The translations under genes and the position numbers were made by a program. The notes under the pieces are model-generated. The model saw only the letters and a list, made by a program, of their open reading frames with translations, was not told the origin of the DNA and ran no database searches. From Pseudomonas sp. AFG_SD02_1510_Pfu_092 (GTDB taxonomy: Bacteria > Pseudomonadota > Gammaproteobacteria > Pseudomonadales > Pseudomonadaceae): a DNA stretch of 64,000 bases. The stretch spans positions 1-64,000 of the forward strand of contig NZ_PUQD01000017.1 in NCBI RefSeq assembly GCF_003331055.1, written 5' to 3'. Shown one piece after another: positions 34,957 to 43,335 of this stretch; within the stretch, counting starts at the first letter, position 1; each line of letters begins with the position of its first letter.

Positions 34957-36419
34957 TCCTCGATTACCAGCAGCAGAATACCCTGCGTCAGCACTATGAC
35001 GTGTGCATCATTGGCGCCGGCCCGGCAGGCATCACGCTGGGGCTGCGGCTGGCTGCCGCCGGCTGGAGCGTACTCGTCGCAGAGGGCGGCGGGCGCGAGT
35101 ATTCGGCGCTTTCGCAAGCGCTGTACGCTTGCCAGTCCAGCGGCCTGGAGCTGTACCCGCAGGAAGCCCGCCTGCGTTACCTGGGCGGCACCTCCAACCA
35201 CTGGGCCGGCCGTTGCCGGCCGTTCAGCGCCTCGGACTTCGCCATTGCGCCGCCTGGCAACTTGCCGGGCTGGCCGATTCCCTATGCCGAAATCGCCCGC
35301 TACCTGCCGGCAGCGATGGCGATCGTCGACCTGCCGCCCGGGGCGGACTTCCAGGCGCTCAACAGCGGCCTGGACGGCGGCGAATTCGAGCCCGACCGCT
35401 TTCTGCTCAGCCCGCCAACCCGCTTCGCGCAAAAGTACGCCACCGCCCTCGAGCAAACCCCAGGCCTTGACCTGTTCATCCACTGCAACTGCGTGGACCT
35501 GGAGTTCGACCCGGCCTCCGGCCGGCTCGCCGCCGTGGTCCTCAGCGACTACCAGCGCAACCGCCAGCGCCTACTGGCGAGCAACTTCGTCCTGGCCACC
35601 GGCGCCATAGAGAATGCCCGGCAACTGCTCAATAGCCAATCGCTGCTGAGCGCGGGCATCGTCAGCCGGGACGGGTTGGTCGGCGGCTGCTTGATGGAGC
35701 ACCTGAACATCGACCTTGGCACGTTCATCCTCAAATCGGGGCTGGCCCCGGAACCGCGCGAGTACTACACCAGCGATGCTTTCGTCGACGAATACAAGGC
35801 CGGCAAAGGCAATGTCCGCGCCGCCTTGCTGGCCGATGTGCAGACCTACGGCCGTACCGCCGAGGTCAAGCATTTTCTGGAGAACCTGGCCTGCGACATG
35901 GGGGTCGCCAGCAAGATCGCCTTCGTCGCCAAGTTCAGCTGCCCCGGTGACGGTGTCATCAGCACCATGATCGAGCAGTTCCCCAACCTGCACAGCCGCA
36001 TTTCGCTGCTGGACGAGCAGGACGCACTGGGCGTGGCCAAGGTCAATGTCAACTGGGCGCTGAGCGCTGATGACCGGCACACCATCAAGTGCATCGGCAG
36101 CGAACTGGCCAGGCAATGGGCCGACATGAACCTGGGTTTCGTCAAGCTCAACGACTTCGTCTACGACACCTCGATACCGCTGAAGCTGTCGCCACATGCC
36201 CACCACATGGGCACCACGCGCATGGCTTCCTCGGCACAATTCGGCGTTGTCGACAGCGACTGCAAAGTGTTCGGTACCGAAAACCTCTACATCGCCGGCA
36301 GCAGCATCTTTGCCACCGGCGGTGCGTCGAACCCGACCATGCCGCTGTTGCAGTTTGCGCTACGCCTGGCTGACCACCTCGATGCCAGGATGAACGCGGC
36401 CAGGGGTGCGCTTGGTTGA
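34953..36419 (+). CDS. GMC-family oxidoreductase
   Basis: A 488-residue FAD enzyme of the glucose-methanol-choline family. The N-terminal dinucleotide fold is CIIGAGPAGITLGLRLA (residues 18-34) with VLVAEGG. The substrate domain follows, and the C-terminal GMC domain has HHMGTTRMA (His pair about 412-413) and TGGASNPTMPLLQFALRLADHL. It probably oxidises a hydroxyl group of a sugar or a lipid-linked sugar of the polymer. It has no signal of its own; the Tat-signal protein encoded just upstream may export it. Confidence 0.88.
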   Translation: MILDYQQQNTLRQHYDVCIIGAGPAGITLGLRLAAAGWSVLVAEGGGREYSALSQALYACQSSGLELYPQEARLRYLGGTSNHWAGRCRPFSASDFAIAPPGNLPGWPIPYAEIARYLPAAMAIVDLPPGADFQALNSGLDGGEFEPDRFLLSPPTRFAQKYATALEQTPGLDLFIHCNCVDLEFDPASGRLAAVVLSDYQRNRQRLLASNFVLATGAIENARQLLNSQSLLSAGIVSRDGLVGGCLMEHLNIDLGTFILKSGLAPEPREYYTSDAFVDEYKAGKGNVRAALLADVQTYGRTAEVKHFLENLACDMGVASKIAFVAKFSCPGDGVISTMIEQFPNLHSRISLLDEQDALGVAKVNVNWALSADDRHTIKCIGSELARQWADMNLGFVKLNDFVYDTSIPLKLSPHAHHMGTTRMASSAQFGVVDSDCKVFGTENLYIAGSSIFATGGASNPTMPLLQFALRLADHLDARMNAARGALG

Positions 36420-36521
36420 TACAGGCTCCACACGGGTGCGCGCGCGACGGTCAGCAACCACGACAACGAGACCGGATGCGCCGCGGGGACAGTTCACAGG
36501 CGTGATCGGGAGGCGGGCAGC

Positions 36522-36623
36522 ATGAGCGGATGGCTACGCAAGGCAGTGGCACGGTATGGCCATGCAACCGGGCGGATGGCGCAACGGCGCCAGTGCATCG
36601 TCGGGGACGGCAACCATGGCTAG
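36522..36623 (+). CDS. Candidate 33-residue upstream ORF
   Basis: A short ORF (MSGWLRKAVARYG..., basic, ending GNHG) with a very good ribosome site (GGGAGGCGGG) 4 nt before its ATG. Its TAG at 36621-36623 overlaps the start of the glycosyltransferase at 36616, which itself has only a modest ribosome site. It may be a translational coupler or leader peptide, or it may be chance. It accounts for half of the 196-bp gap after the GMC gene; 36420-36521 shows nothing else. Confidence 0.35.
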   Translation: MSGWLRKAVARYGHATGRMAQRRQCIVGDGNHG

Positions 36624-37572
36624 CAGACCGGTGGACGTCATGGTGGTCAACTTCAACACCGCCGGGCTGTTGCAGCCGATGTTCGATGCGCTGCGCCGGG
36701 CCGACAGCGAGCGGCTGGCCAGCTACTTGGTGGTGGACAACGCCTCGGTCGATGATTCGCTGCAGCGCCTGGCCGAGGTGTGCCCGCAAGCGTTGCTGCT
36801 GAGCAACCTGCAGAATGTGGGGTTCGGCCGGGCCAACAACCAGTTGCTGGCGCACCTGCAAGGCAGGTACGCCTTGCTGTTGAACACCGATGCCTTCGTC
36901 GCCAGCGATTCCCTGCAGAAAACCCTCGACTACATGGACGCCCACCCCGAGTGCGGCGTGCTGGGCGTGCGCCTGGAGGGCCGCGACGGCGCCCTGCAGC
37001 CCAGTTGCCGCTATTTCCCCACACCGCTCAACGTGTTCGTCGCACGCACCGGGCTGGGGCGCTTGTTCCCGGGCTTGAAGATGGTCGACGAGATGAACTG
37101 GGACCACGCATCGGTTCGTGAGTGCGACTGGCTGCCTGGCTGCTTCTACCTGGTGCGCCGCGAAGTGCTCGACCAGGTGGGCCTGTTCGACCCGCGCTAC
37201 TTCCTTTATTACGAAGAAGTCGACCACTGCAAGCGGGTCAAGGCGGCGGGCTGGAAAGTGGTGTTCTACCCGCACACCACCGTGGTGCACATCGGCGGCG
37301 AGAGCTCGAAGTCGGTAGCCGAACTGGACGCCGCCAGCCGGCAAATCTCGTCGTACCAGATCGAAAGCGAGTTGCTGTACTTTCGCAAGCACCATGGGCT
37401 GGCGGGGCTTGCCTTGCACATGCTGCTGGTCACCCTGGGCGACCTGCTGCTGGCCGTCAAGGCGCTGTTGAAACGACGCGGCCGGGGCGCGCTACAGGCC
37501 TGCTGGCGGCACTGCCGGGTGACCTGGTCGCTGTTGTTCCAGACCCGGTACGCCAGCCAACCGACAAGGTAG
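36616..37572 (+). CDS. Glycosyltransferase family 2
   Basis: A 318-residue GT2 of the rhamnosyltransferase-like type. The nucleotide-sugar fold starts VMVVNFNTAGLL, with VVDNASVDDS and the metal-binding type motif LLNTDAFV (about 75-85), and the acceptor region YFLYYEEVDHCKRVK with the likely catalytic Glu/Asp. A C-terminal hydrophobic stretch (LALHMLLVTLGDLLLAV) suggests membrane association. The ATG at 36616 is chosen because the fold begins 6 residues later. It probably adds one residue to the lipid-linked repeat unit. Confidence 0.88.
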   Translation: MASRPVDVMVVNFNTAGLLQPMFDALRRADSERLASYLVVDNASVDDSLQRLAEVCPQALLLSNLQNVGFGRANNQLLAHLQGRYALLLNTDAFVASDSLQKTLDYMDAHPECGVLGVRLEGRDGALQPSCRYFPTPLNVFVARTGLGRLFPGLKMVDEMNWDHASVRECDWLPGCFYLVRREVLDQVGLFDPRYFLYYEEVDHCKRVKAAGWKVVFYPHTTVVHIGGESSKSVAELDAASRQISSYQIESELLYFRKHHGLAGLALHMLLVTLGDLLLAVKALLKRRGRGALQACWRHCRVTWSLLFQTRYASQPTR

Positions 37573-37580
37573 GTGGAGCC

Positions 37581-38105
37581 ATGTTCGAGAATATCCGTGC
37601 CGACCTGCGCGCCCATGGTGGCGACTGGGGCGCCCAAGGCTTCTGGGTACTGCTGGTGTACCGCTTCGGCCGCTGGCGCTATGGCGTGCGCCCGGCATTG
37701 CTGCGCAAGCTGTGTTCGCTTCTGTACAAGGTGCTGTTCAAGCTGGTGCAGATCATCACCGGGGTGGAGCTGCCGTGCGAAGCGCAGATTGGCCGCAATT
37801 TCGTCATCGACCATTTTGGCGGCATCGTCATCAGTGGCTACGCCCGCTTTGGCGATGACTGCCGCATCCGCAACGGCGTGGTGGTGGGCCTGAAGAACGT
37901 CAACGAGCCGATTGCCCCGGTGTTCGGCAACAACGTCGATATCGGCACCGGGGCCAAGGTGCTGGGCAGCATCCGCATTGGCAACGATGTGATCATCGGC
38001 GCCAACGCCGTGGTGCTGGTGGATGTGCCAGACAACTCGCTGGCAGTGGGGGTGCCGGCCACCGTCAAGCCACGGCCACCGGCCGCCACGGTGCCGGTCG
38101 AGTGA
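37581..38105 (+). CDS. Serine-acetyltransferase-like hexapeptide acetyltransferase
   Basis: A 174-residue left-handed beta-helix acetyltransferase of the CysE type. The first 65 residues are helical (ADLRAHGGDWGAQGFWVLLVYRFG). Hexapeptide repeats follow (IGRNFVIDHFGGIVI, IGTGAKVLGSIRIGNDVIIGANAVVL). The catalytic His is in VIDHFGG, about residue 76. Within a polysaccharide locus it most likely O-acetylates the sugar chain rather than serine. It begins 8 nt after the GT2 gene with GGTGGAG as ribosome site and overlaps the next GT by 4 nt. Confidence 0.87.
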   Translation: MFENIRADLRAHGGDWGAQGFWVLLVYRFGRWRYGVRPALLRKLCSLLYKVLFKLVQIITGVELPCEAQIGRNFVIDHFGGIVISGYARFGDDCRIRNGVVVGLKNVNEPIAPVFGNNVDIGTGAKVLGSIRIGNDVIIGANAVVLVDVPDNSLAVGVPATVKPRPPAATVPVE

Positions 38106-39088
38106 GCCGCATGGCGAGCGGGGTCGGGGTGGTGGTGATCGGCCGCAATGAAGGCGCGCGTCTGCAGCGCTGCCTGCACTCGCTGCTGCACACGGCGGAC
38201 AGGGTCGTCTACGTCGATTCGGGCTCCACCGACGGCTCGCAACAGTTCGCGCGCAGCCTGGGGGTGGACGTGCTGGCGCTGGACATCAATACCCCGTTCA
38301 CCGCCGCGCGCGCCCGCAATGAAGGCTTTGCCGCCTTGCAGCGGCTGTTGCCGTCGATGCGCCTGGTGCAGTTCGTCGATGGTGACTGCGAGGTGGCGGG
38401 CGGCTGGCTGGCCACGGCGCAGGCCTTTCTCGACGCGCATCCCGATGTTGCGGTGGTCTGTGGCCGCCGCCGCGAGCGCTTCCCCCAGCGCTCGGTGTAC
38501 AACCTGCTGTGCGACCTGGAATGGGACACCCCCATCGGCGAGGCCAAGGCGTGCGGCGGCGATGCGCTGATGCGGGTGCAGGCCTTCGCAGCCGTCGGCG
38601 GCTTCCGCCCGGGGCTGATTGCCGGTGAAGAGCCTGAACTGTGCGTGCGCCTGCGCGCGCAAGGCTGGAAGGTCTGGCGCCTGGCGGCCGAAATGACCCT
38701 GCACGACGCCGCCATGACCCGTTTCAGCCAGTGGTGGCGGCGTAGCCTGCGGGCCGGCCATGCCTACGCCGAGGGCGCCTACCTGCACGGCCAGGCACCG
38801 GAACGGCACTGGCGCCGCGAGTCGCGCCGGGCCTGGCTGTGGGGCCTGGGCATCCCCTTGGCAACCGTGCTGGCGTGCCTGGCGGCGGGCGGCTGGGGCC
38901 TGTTGCTATTGCTGCTTTACCCGCTGCAGGCCGTGCGCCTGGCGCGCCGTGGCGGCAAGTCGGCGCGGGAGAACTGGCTTCAGGCGGTATTCCTGGTATT
39001 GGCCAAGTTCCCCGAGATGCTCGGCCAGTTGAAGTTCCTGCGCCAGCGCCTGACGGCCGGCAAATCGGCGTTGATCGAGTACAAATGA
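38102..39088 (+). CDS. Glycosyltransferase family 2
   Basis: A 328-residue GT2. The donor fold is GVVVIGRNEGARLQRCL with YVDSGSTDGS and FVDGDCEV (the Asp pair near residue 90), and GEEPELCVRLRAQGW carries the probable catalytic acid. Two hydrophobic helices near 245-275 (LGIPLATVLACLAAGGWGLLLLLLYPL, read in parts) suggest a membrane anchor. The GTG at 38102 overlaps the acetyltransferase stop; an ATG at 38111 is the alternative start. Confidence 0.88.
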   Translation: MSRMASGVGVVVIGRNEGARLQRCLHSLLHTADRVVYVDSGSTDGSQQFARSLGVDVLALDINTPFTAARARNEGFAALQRLLPSMRLVQFVDGDCEVAGGWLATAQAFLDAHPDVAVVCGRRRERFPQRSVYNLLCDLEWDTPIGEAKACGGDALMRVQAFAAVGGFRPGLIAGEEPELCVRLRAQGWKVWRLAAEMTLHDAAMTRFSQWWRRSLRAGHAYAEGAYLHGQAPERHWRRESRRAWLWGLGIPLATVLACLAAGGWGLLLLLLYPLQAVRLARRGGKSARENWLQAVFLVLAKFPEMLGQLKFLRQRLTAGKSALIEYK

Positions 39089-39100
39089 GCGAGGCGCGTG

Positions 39101-40045
39101 ATGCTCGGCACGATCGTGAAAAGCGTGTTCACCTTGCAACCGGGCTATTCGTTGCGGGCGCTGAACAACAAACTCAGGTTGGCGCGGCAGATGGCCCGGC
39201 AATGGCCTGAACTGCAGGCCTGCATGCAGCGCCTGACGGCAGCGTTGGGTGAGGAACGGTTGCGCCGGCTGGGCGTGGACTGCATCGGTGTGGTGCACTG
39301 GCCCTATATCAGCAGCTGCTGGGAGGCACCGCAGCGCCTGGAGGTGCTGGCTTCGCACTTCGAGGTGGTCGCCGGGCAGTTTCCGGGGTTGCTGCTGCTG
39401 GGCCGCAACGACAGCCTGGCCTTGTGCGAGTTGCCCCAGTCCCCGGGCTGCCGGCTGGTGCTCGACCGGCCGATGTGGTTCAAGCGTGAAGGCGAACTGG
39501 TGCTGAACCTGTTCCAGGGCGACCTGCGCGTGGCGTCCCTGGCCTTCACCCTGTGCCGCAGCCAGGGCCAGCTGTGCCTGTTCATCGGCGCCGTGCAAGG
39601 CATTCACAAAGGTGTCGACAGCGAAACCTCGCTGGCCATCTACCGCGACCTGACCAAGCACTTCGAGGGCTTGCGCCCCCGCAGCCTGCTGCTCGAAGCG
39701 TTGAAGTGCCTGGCCAGGACGCTGGGCGTGGCGCAGCTGTATGCCGTGCGCGATGCCTGCCGCCACCACCGGCACCCGTACTTCGGCAGCGACAAAGGCC
39801 AGGACCTGGCGGCCGATTACGATCTGATCTGGCAGGAACACGGCGCCACCGCCTCTGGCCATGCGGACTTTTTTGCCCTGCCGCTGGCCCCGGCGCAACG
39901 GGCGCCACAGGACGTTGCGGCGAAGAAACGGGCGATGTACCGCCGCCGTCAGGTGTTGCTCGACGATGTTTTCCGGCGTTTGCAGGGTGCGTTGCCAGGC
40001 GGCGGTCATCGCGGCCAGTCTGAAACTTCACTACGCGGGTGTTGA
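39101..40045 (+). CDS. VirK/YbjX (DUF535) family protein
   Basis: A 314-residue protein of the VirK/YbjX family (DUF535). Typical segments are GVVHWPYISSCWEAPQRLEVLASHFE (read in parts, about 65-90), GELVLNLFQGDLRVASLAFTL and FIGAVQGIHKGVDSETSLAIYRDLTKHFEGLRP. The function is unresolved; family members have been linked to surface and virulence traits of enterobacteria. It has no signal peptide. The ATG at 39101 has GAGGCG upstream. Its fixed place among glycosyltransferases suggests a part in building or regulating the polymer. Confidence 0.85.
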   Translation: MLGTIVKSVFTLQPGYSLRALNNKLRLARQMARQWPELQACMQRLTAALGEERLRRLGVDCIGVVHWPYISSCWEAPQRLEVLASHFEVVAGQFPGLLLLGRNDSLALCELPQSPGCRLVLDRPMWFKREGELVLNLFQGDLRVASLAFTLCRSQGQLCLFIGAVQGIHKGVDSETSLAIYRDLTKHFEGLRPRSLLLEALKCLARTLGVAQLYAVRDACRHHRHPYFGSDKGQDLAADYDLIWQEHGATASGHADFFALPLAPAQRAPQDVAAKKRAMYRRRQVLLDDVFRRLQGALPGGGHRGQSETSLRGC

Positions 40046-40056
40046 TCGGGGTGCTT

Positions 40057-41259
40057 ATGCGCATTGCTTATCTGATAAACCAGTACCCGAAGGTCAGCCA
40101 CAGTTTCATCCGCCGCGAAATCCTGGCGCTGGAGCGCCAGGGGCTCGAGGTGCAGCGTATCGCCCTGCGCGGCTGGGACGCCGAAGTGCACGACAGCGAG
40201 GACGCGAGCGAGCGGGACAAGACCCGCTATGTGCTGCGGCGCGGCATCAAGGGCTTGCTGGCACCGGCCTGGCAAGTATTGCGCGCGCACCCCGGGCGGT
40301 TCTGCCAGGCGTTGTGGCTGGCCCTGCGCCTGGGGTGGCGGGCCGACCGCGCCTGGCCCTACCACCTGGCCTACCTGGCCGAGGCCTGCCAGGTGCTGCA
40401 GTGGTTACGGGCGGGCGCGGCGCAGCACGTGCATGCCCATTTCGGTACCAATTCCACCGAGGTGGTGATGCTGGCCAACCTGCTGGGCGGGCCTGCCTAC
40501 AGTTTTACCGTGCATGGCCCGGAGGAGTTCGACAAGCCGCAGTTCCTGCACCTGGGCGAGAAGGTCCGGCGTGCGGCTTTTGTCGCGGCGGTCAGCTCGT
40601 ACGGGCGCAGCCAGTTGTTTCGCTGGGTCGCGCATGCGCACTGGGCCAAGGTCAAGGTGGTGCACTGCGGCCTGGAGCGTAGCTTCCATGACGTGCCGGC
40701 GGTCGCGGTGCCCGTGGCGCCGCGCCTGCTGTGTGTAGGCCGCTTGTGCGAACAGAAAGGCCAGTTGCTGTTGCTCGAGGCCGCACGGCTACTGGCCGGC
40801 CGCTCGATCGCCTTCGAGCTGGTGCTGGCCGGCGACGGAGAAATGCGCGAACAGATCGAGGCCCTGGTGGCCCGGTATGGCCTGCACCGGCAGGTGCGCA
40901 TTACCGGCTGGGTCGGCAGCGCACAGGTGCGGGAGGAAATTCTCGCTGCCCGTGCGCTGGTGCTGCCCAGCTTTGCCGAGGGCCTGCCGGTGGTGATCAT
41001 GGAGGCCATGGCCCTGCGCCGGCCAGTGCTCACCACCTACGTGGCAGGCATCCCCGAGCTGGTGCAGGCGGGCGAGAACGGCTGGTTATTCCCCGCCGGC
41101 GCCGTCGACGAGCTGGCGGCAGCGATGGCCGATTGCCTGGCGCAACCTGCACACGTGCTGCAGCGCATGGGCGAGGCGGCCCGGCAGCGGGTGCTGCAAC
41201 GGCACGACATCGACAGCGAGGCAGCGCGGTTGGCCGGCTACTTCGAGGCATCCGCATGA
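40057..41259 (+). CDS. Glycosyltransferase family 4
   Basis: A 400-residue GT-B glycosyltransferase. The N-terminal acceptor domain starts MRIAYLINQYPKVSHSFIRREI, resembling colanic-acid-type WcaL proteins. The C-terminal donor domain has LLCVGRLCEQKGQLLLLEA and the E-x7-E motif in FAEGLPVVIMEAMA. It is a retaining enzyme that probably adds an internal sugar. The ATG at 40057 has CGGGG upstream. It overlaps the next glycosyltransferase by 4 nt. Confidence 0.9.
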   Translation: MRIAYLINQYPKVSHSFIRREILALERQGLEVQRIALRGWDAEVHDSEDASERDKTRYVLRRGIKGLLAPAWQVLRAHPGRFCQALWLALRLGWRADRAWPYHLAYLAEACQVLQWLRAGAAQHVHAHFGTNSTEVVMLANLLGGPAYSFTVHGPEEFDKPQFLHLGEKVRRAAFVAAVSSYGRSQLFRWVAHAHWAKVKVVHCGLERSFHDVPAVAVPVAPRLLCVGRLCEQKGQLLLLEAARLLAGRSIAFELVLAGDGEMREQIEALVARYGLHRQVRITGWVGSAQVREEILAARALVLPSFAEGLPVVIMEAMALRRPVLTTYVAGIPELVQAGENGWLFPAGAVDELAAAMADCLAQPAHVLQRMGEAARQRVLQRHDIDSEAARLAGYFEASA

Positions 41260-42443
41260 ACGGGGTGTTGGCGGGGTTGCTCGGCCTGCTGGCGCTCATC
41301 GTCCTGCCGCCGGTGTTGCTGCTGCTGGTGCAGGTACTGCTGGCGTGCCTGCCGACCCGGGCGCAGCCAATAGGCAAGGGCGCGCGTCCGCAGCTGGCGG
41401 TGCTGGTTCCGGCGCATGACGAGGCTTCGATGATTACTGCCACGCTGGCGAGTATCACCCCCCAGTTGCAGCCTGGCGACCGCTTGCTGGTGGTGGCGGA
41501 CAATTGCACTGACCACACGGCGCAGCTGGCCCGCGAGGCCGGCGCCGAAGTGTTGGAGCGCGTCGATGCGCGGTTGCGCGGCAAGGGTTACGCCCTGGAC
41601 TTCGGCGTGCGCCAGCTGGCCCTGCAGCCGCCGCAGGTGGTGATCGTGGTGGATGCCGATTGCCGGGTCGAAGCGGGGGCAATCGAGCGCCTGGCGCGTC
41701 GTTACGCTGAAGTGGCGCGCCCGGTGCAGGCGCTGTACCTGATGCATGCCCCGGCAGGTGCCGGGCTGAAAGTGCAGGTTGCCGCGTTCGCCTGGCAGGT
41801 CAAGAACCTGGTGCGCCCGCGTGGCTGGGCGCGCCTTGGCTTGCCTTGCCAATTGATGGGCTCGGGCATGGCGTTCGGCTGGCCTGACCTGGCCGCAGTG
41901 GACCTGGCCAATGGGCACCTGGTGGAAGATGTGAAGCTGGGCCTGGACCTGTGCCAGCAGGGCAAGCCGCCGGTGTTCTGCCCCGAGGCGGTGGTCAGCA
42001 GCCAGTTCCCTGCCAGCCAGCAAGGTCTGGCCAGCCAGCGCACCCGCTGGGAGCACGGCCACCTTGGGCTGATACTTAGCGATGCGCCCCGGCGTGCACT
42101 GGTCGCGATCACCCAGCGCAACGGCCGCTTGCTGGCCATGGCCCTGGACCTGCTGGTGCCGCCCCTGGCGTTACTGGTGCTGGCCCTGCTCGGGCTGAAC
42201 CTGGTGGCCTGGCTTGCCTACCTGCTGTTCGATGTGGCGGCACCGGCGTGGCTCGCCCTGTTCGCGCTGGCAGTGCTGGGCCTTGCGGTGGTGCTGGCCT
42301 GGGCGCGCTTCTGTCGCGCGCTGATCCCGTTTTCGGTGCTGCTGTATGCGCCGTTCTACGCTGCAAGAAAAGTCCCCTTGTATCTGGGGTTTCTGCTCAG
42401 GCGCCAAGTGGAATGGGTGCGTTCGAAACGGGATGAAGACTGA
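41256..42443 (+). CDS. Membrane glycosyltransferase family 2
   Basis: A 395-residue polytopic GT2. One N-terminal helix (LLGLLALIVLPPVLLLLVQVLLA, read in parts) precedes the cytosolic catalytic domain with VLVPAHDEA, VVADNCTDHTA, VVDADCRV (D-x-D) and QRTRWEHGH (the QxxRW motif near residue 265). Three C-terminal helices follow. The QxxRW motif is typical of processive or cellulose-synthase-like GT2 enzymes. It lies in the exopolysaccharide operon and overlaps both neighbours. Confidence 0.88.
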   Translation: MNGVLAGLLGLLALIVLPPVLLLLVQVLLACLPTRAQPIGKGARPQLAVLVPAHDEASMITATLASITPQLQPGDRLLVVADNCTDHTAQLAREAGAEVLERVDARLRGKGYALDFGVRQLALQPPQVVIVVDADCRVEAGAIERLARRYAEVARPVQALYLMHAPAGAGLKVQVAAFAWQVKNLVRPRGWARLGLPCQLMGSGMAFGWPDLAAVDLANGHLVEDVKLGLDLCQQGKPPVFCPEAVVSSQFPASQQGLASQRTRWEHGHLGLILSDAPRRALVAITQRNGRLLAMALDLLVPPLALLVLALLGLNLVAWLAYLLFDVAAPAWLALFALAVLGLAVVLAWARFCRALIPFSVLLYAPFYAARKVPLYLGFLLRRQVEWVRSKRDED

Positions 42444-43192
42444 TGGCTGAATGGCAGAAACGTTGGCATACCCTGATCGACAAGCTCGAGCGGGTGGCCG
42501 ATGACGCGGCGGCGCAGCGCCTGCTGGAGCGCCTGAGCGCCCCGCAAGGCGCAACCGTGCTGGGCTTCGTCAATGCCCATGCAATGAACCTGGTGGTGCG
42601 CGATGGCGCGTATTGCCAGGCATTGTCGGCGGCCGATGTGCTGCTGCGCGACGGCTCCGGCATGGCCATGCTGTATCGTCGCCTGGGCCTGCCGCCCGGG
42701 CTGAACATGAATGGCACCGACTTCATTCCCAGGCTCATGGCGGCCTACCGCGGGCGGCGAGTGGCATTCTGGGGTACTCGGCAACCGTATCTGGACCAGG
42801 CCGTGCAGCGCAGCGCAGCCTTGTACGGCCTGCTGCCGGTGTCGGTCCATGATGGCTTTGCCAGCGTCGAAACCTATCTGCAATTGGCCAGGCAACAGCA
42901 ACCGGAGCTGATCGTGCTGGGCATGGGCATGCCGCGACAGGAAGCAGTGGCCGCCAGGCTGGCCGCCACTGGCGGGCCGTGCCTGATCGTGTGCGGCGGG
43001 GCGATCCTCGACTTTCTCGGCGGCAAGGTCAGCCGGGCGCCGCAGTGGCTGCGGCGTTTGGGCGGTGAATGGGTCTACCGCTTGTTGCGCGAGCCGAAGC
43101 GGTTGTTCATGCGTTATGTGCTGGGTAACCCGTTGTTCCTGCTGCGCACCCTGCTGTACCGGCGGGGCCAGGCGGCCAGGCGAACAGTATGA
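42443..43192 (+). CDS. WecB/TagA/CpsF family glycosyltransferase
   Basis: A 249-residue GT26 enzyme. Family segments are GFVNAHAMNLVVRD near the start, ADVLLRDGSGMAMLYR with the catalytic Asp, GTDFIPRLM, and GMGMPRQEAVAARL, then GGAILDFLGGKVSRAPQWLRRLGGEWVYRL (read in parts). It transfers an N-acetylmannosamine-type or related sugar to a lipid-linked acceptor. It starts inside the stop of the previous gene (TGATG). Confidence 0.92.
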   Translation: MAEWQKRWHTLIDKLERVADDAAAQRLLERLSAPQGATVLGFVNAHAMNLVVRDGAYCQALSAADVLLRDGSGMAMLYRRLGLPPGLNMNGTDFIPRLMAAYRGRRVAFWGTRQPYLDQAVQRSAALYGLLPVSVHDGFASVETYLQLARQQQPELIVLGMGMPRQEAVAARLAATGGPCLIVCGGAILDFLGGKVSRAPQWLRRLGGEWVYRLLREPKRLFMRYVLGNPLFLLRTLLYRRGQAARRTV

Positions 43193-43335
43193 AGCGGTCA
43201 GAAAGGGCACCGGGGTGATTCGGGCGCGCTGATGGCGAGTGGCTGCTACAGTGAGATCAACGGCTCGGAAGCTGCTCGATCCTGTTTTACTGGTTTTGCC
43301 CCAGGTCTGTCCCGCGCGAACTGATGAGGTCTGAA

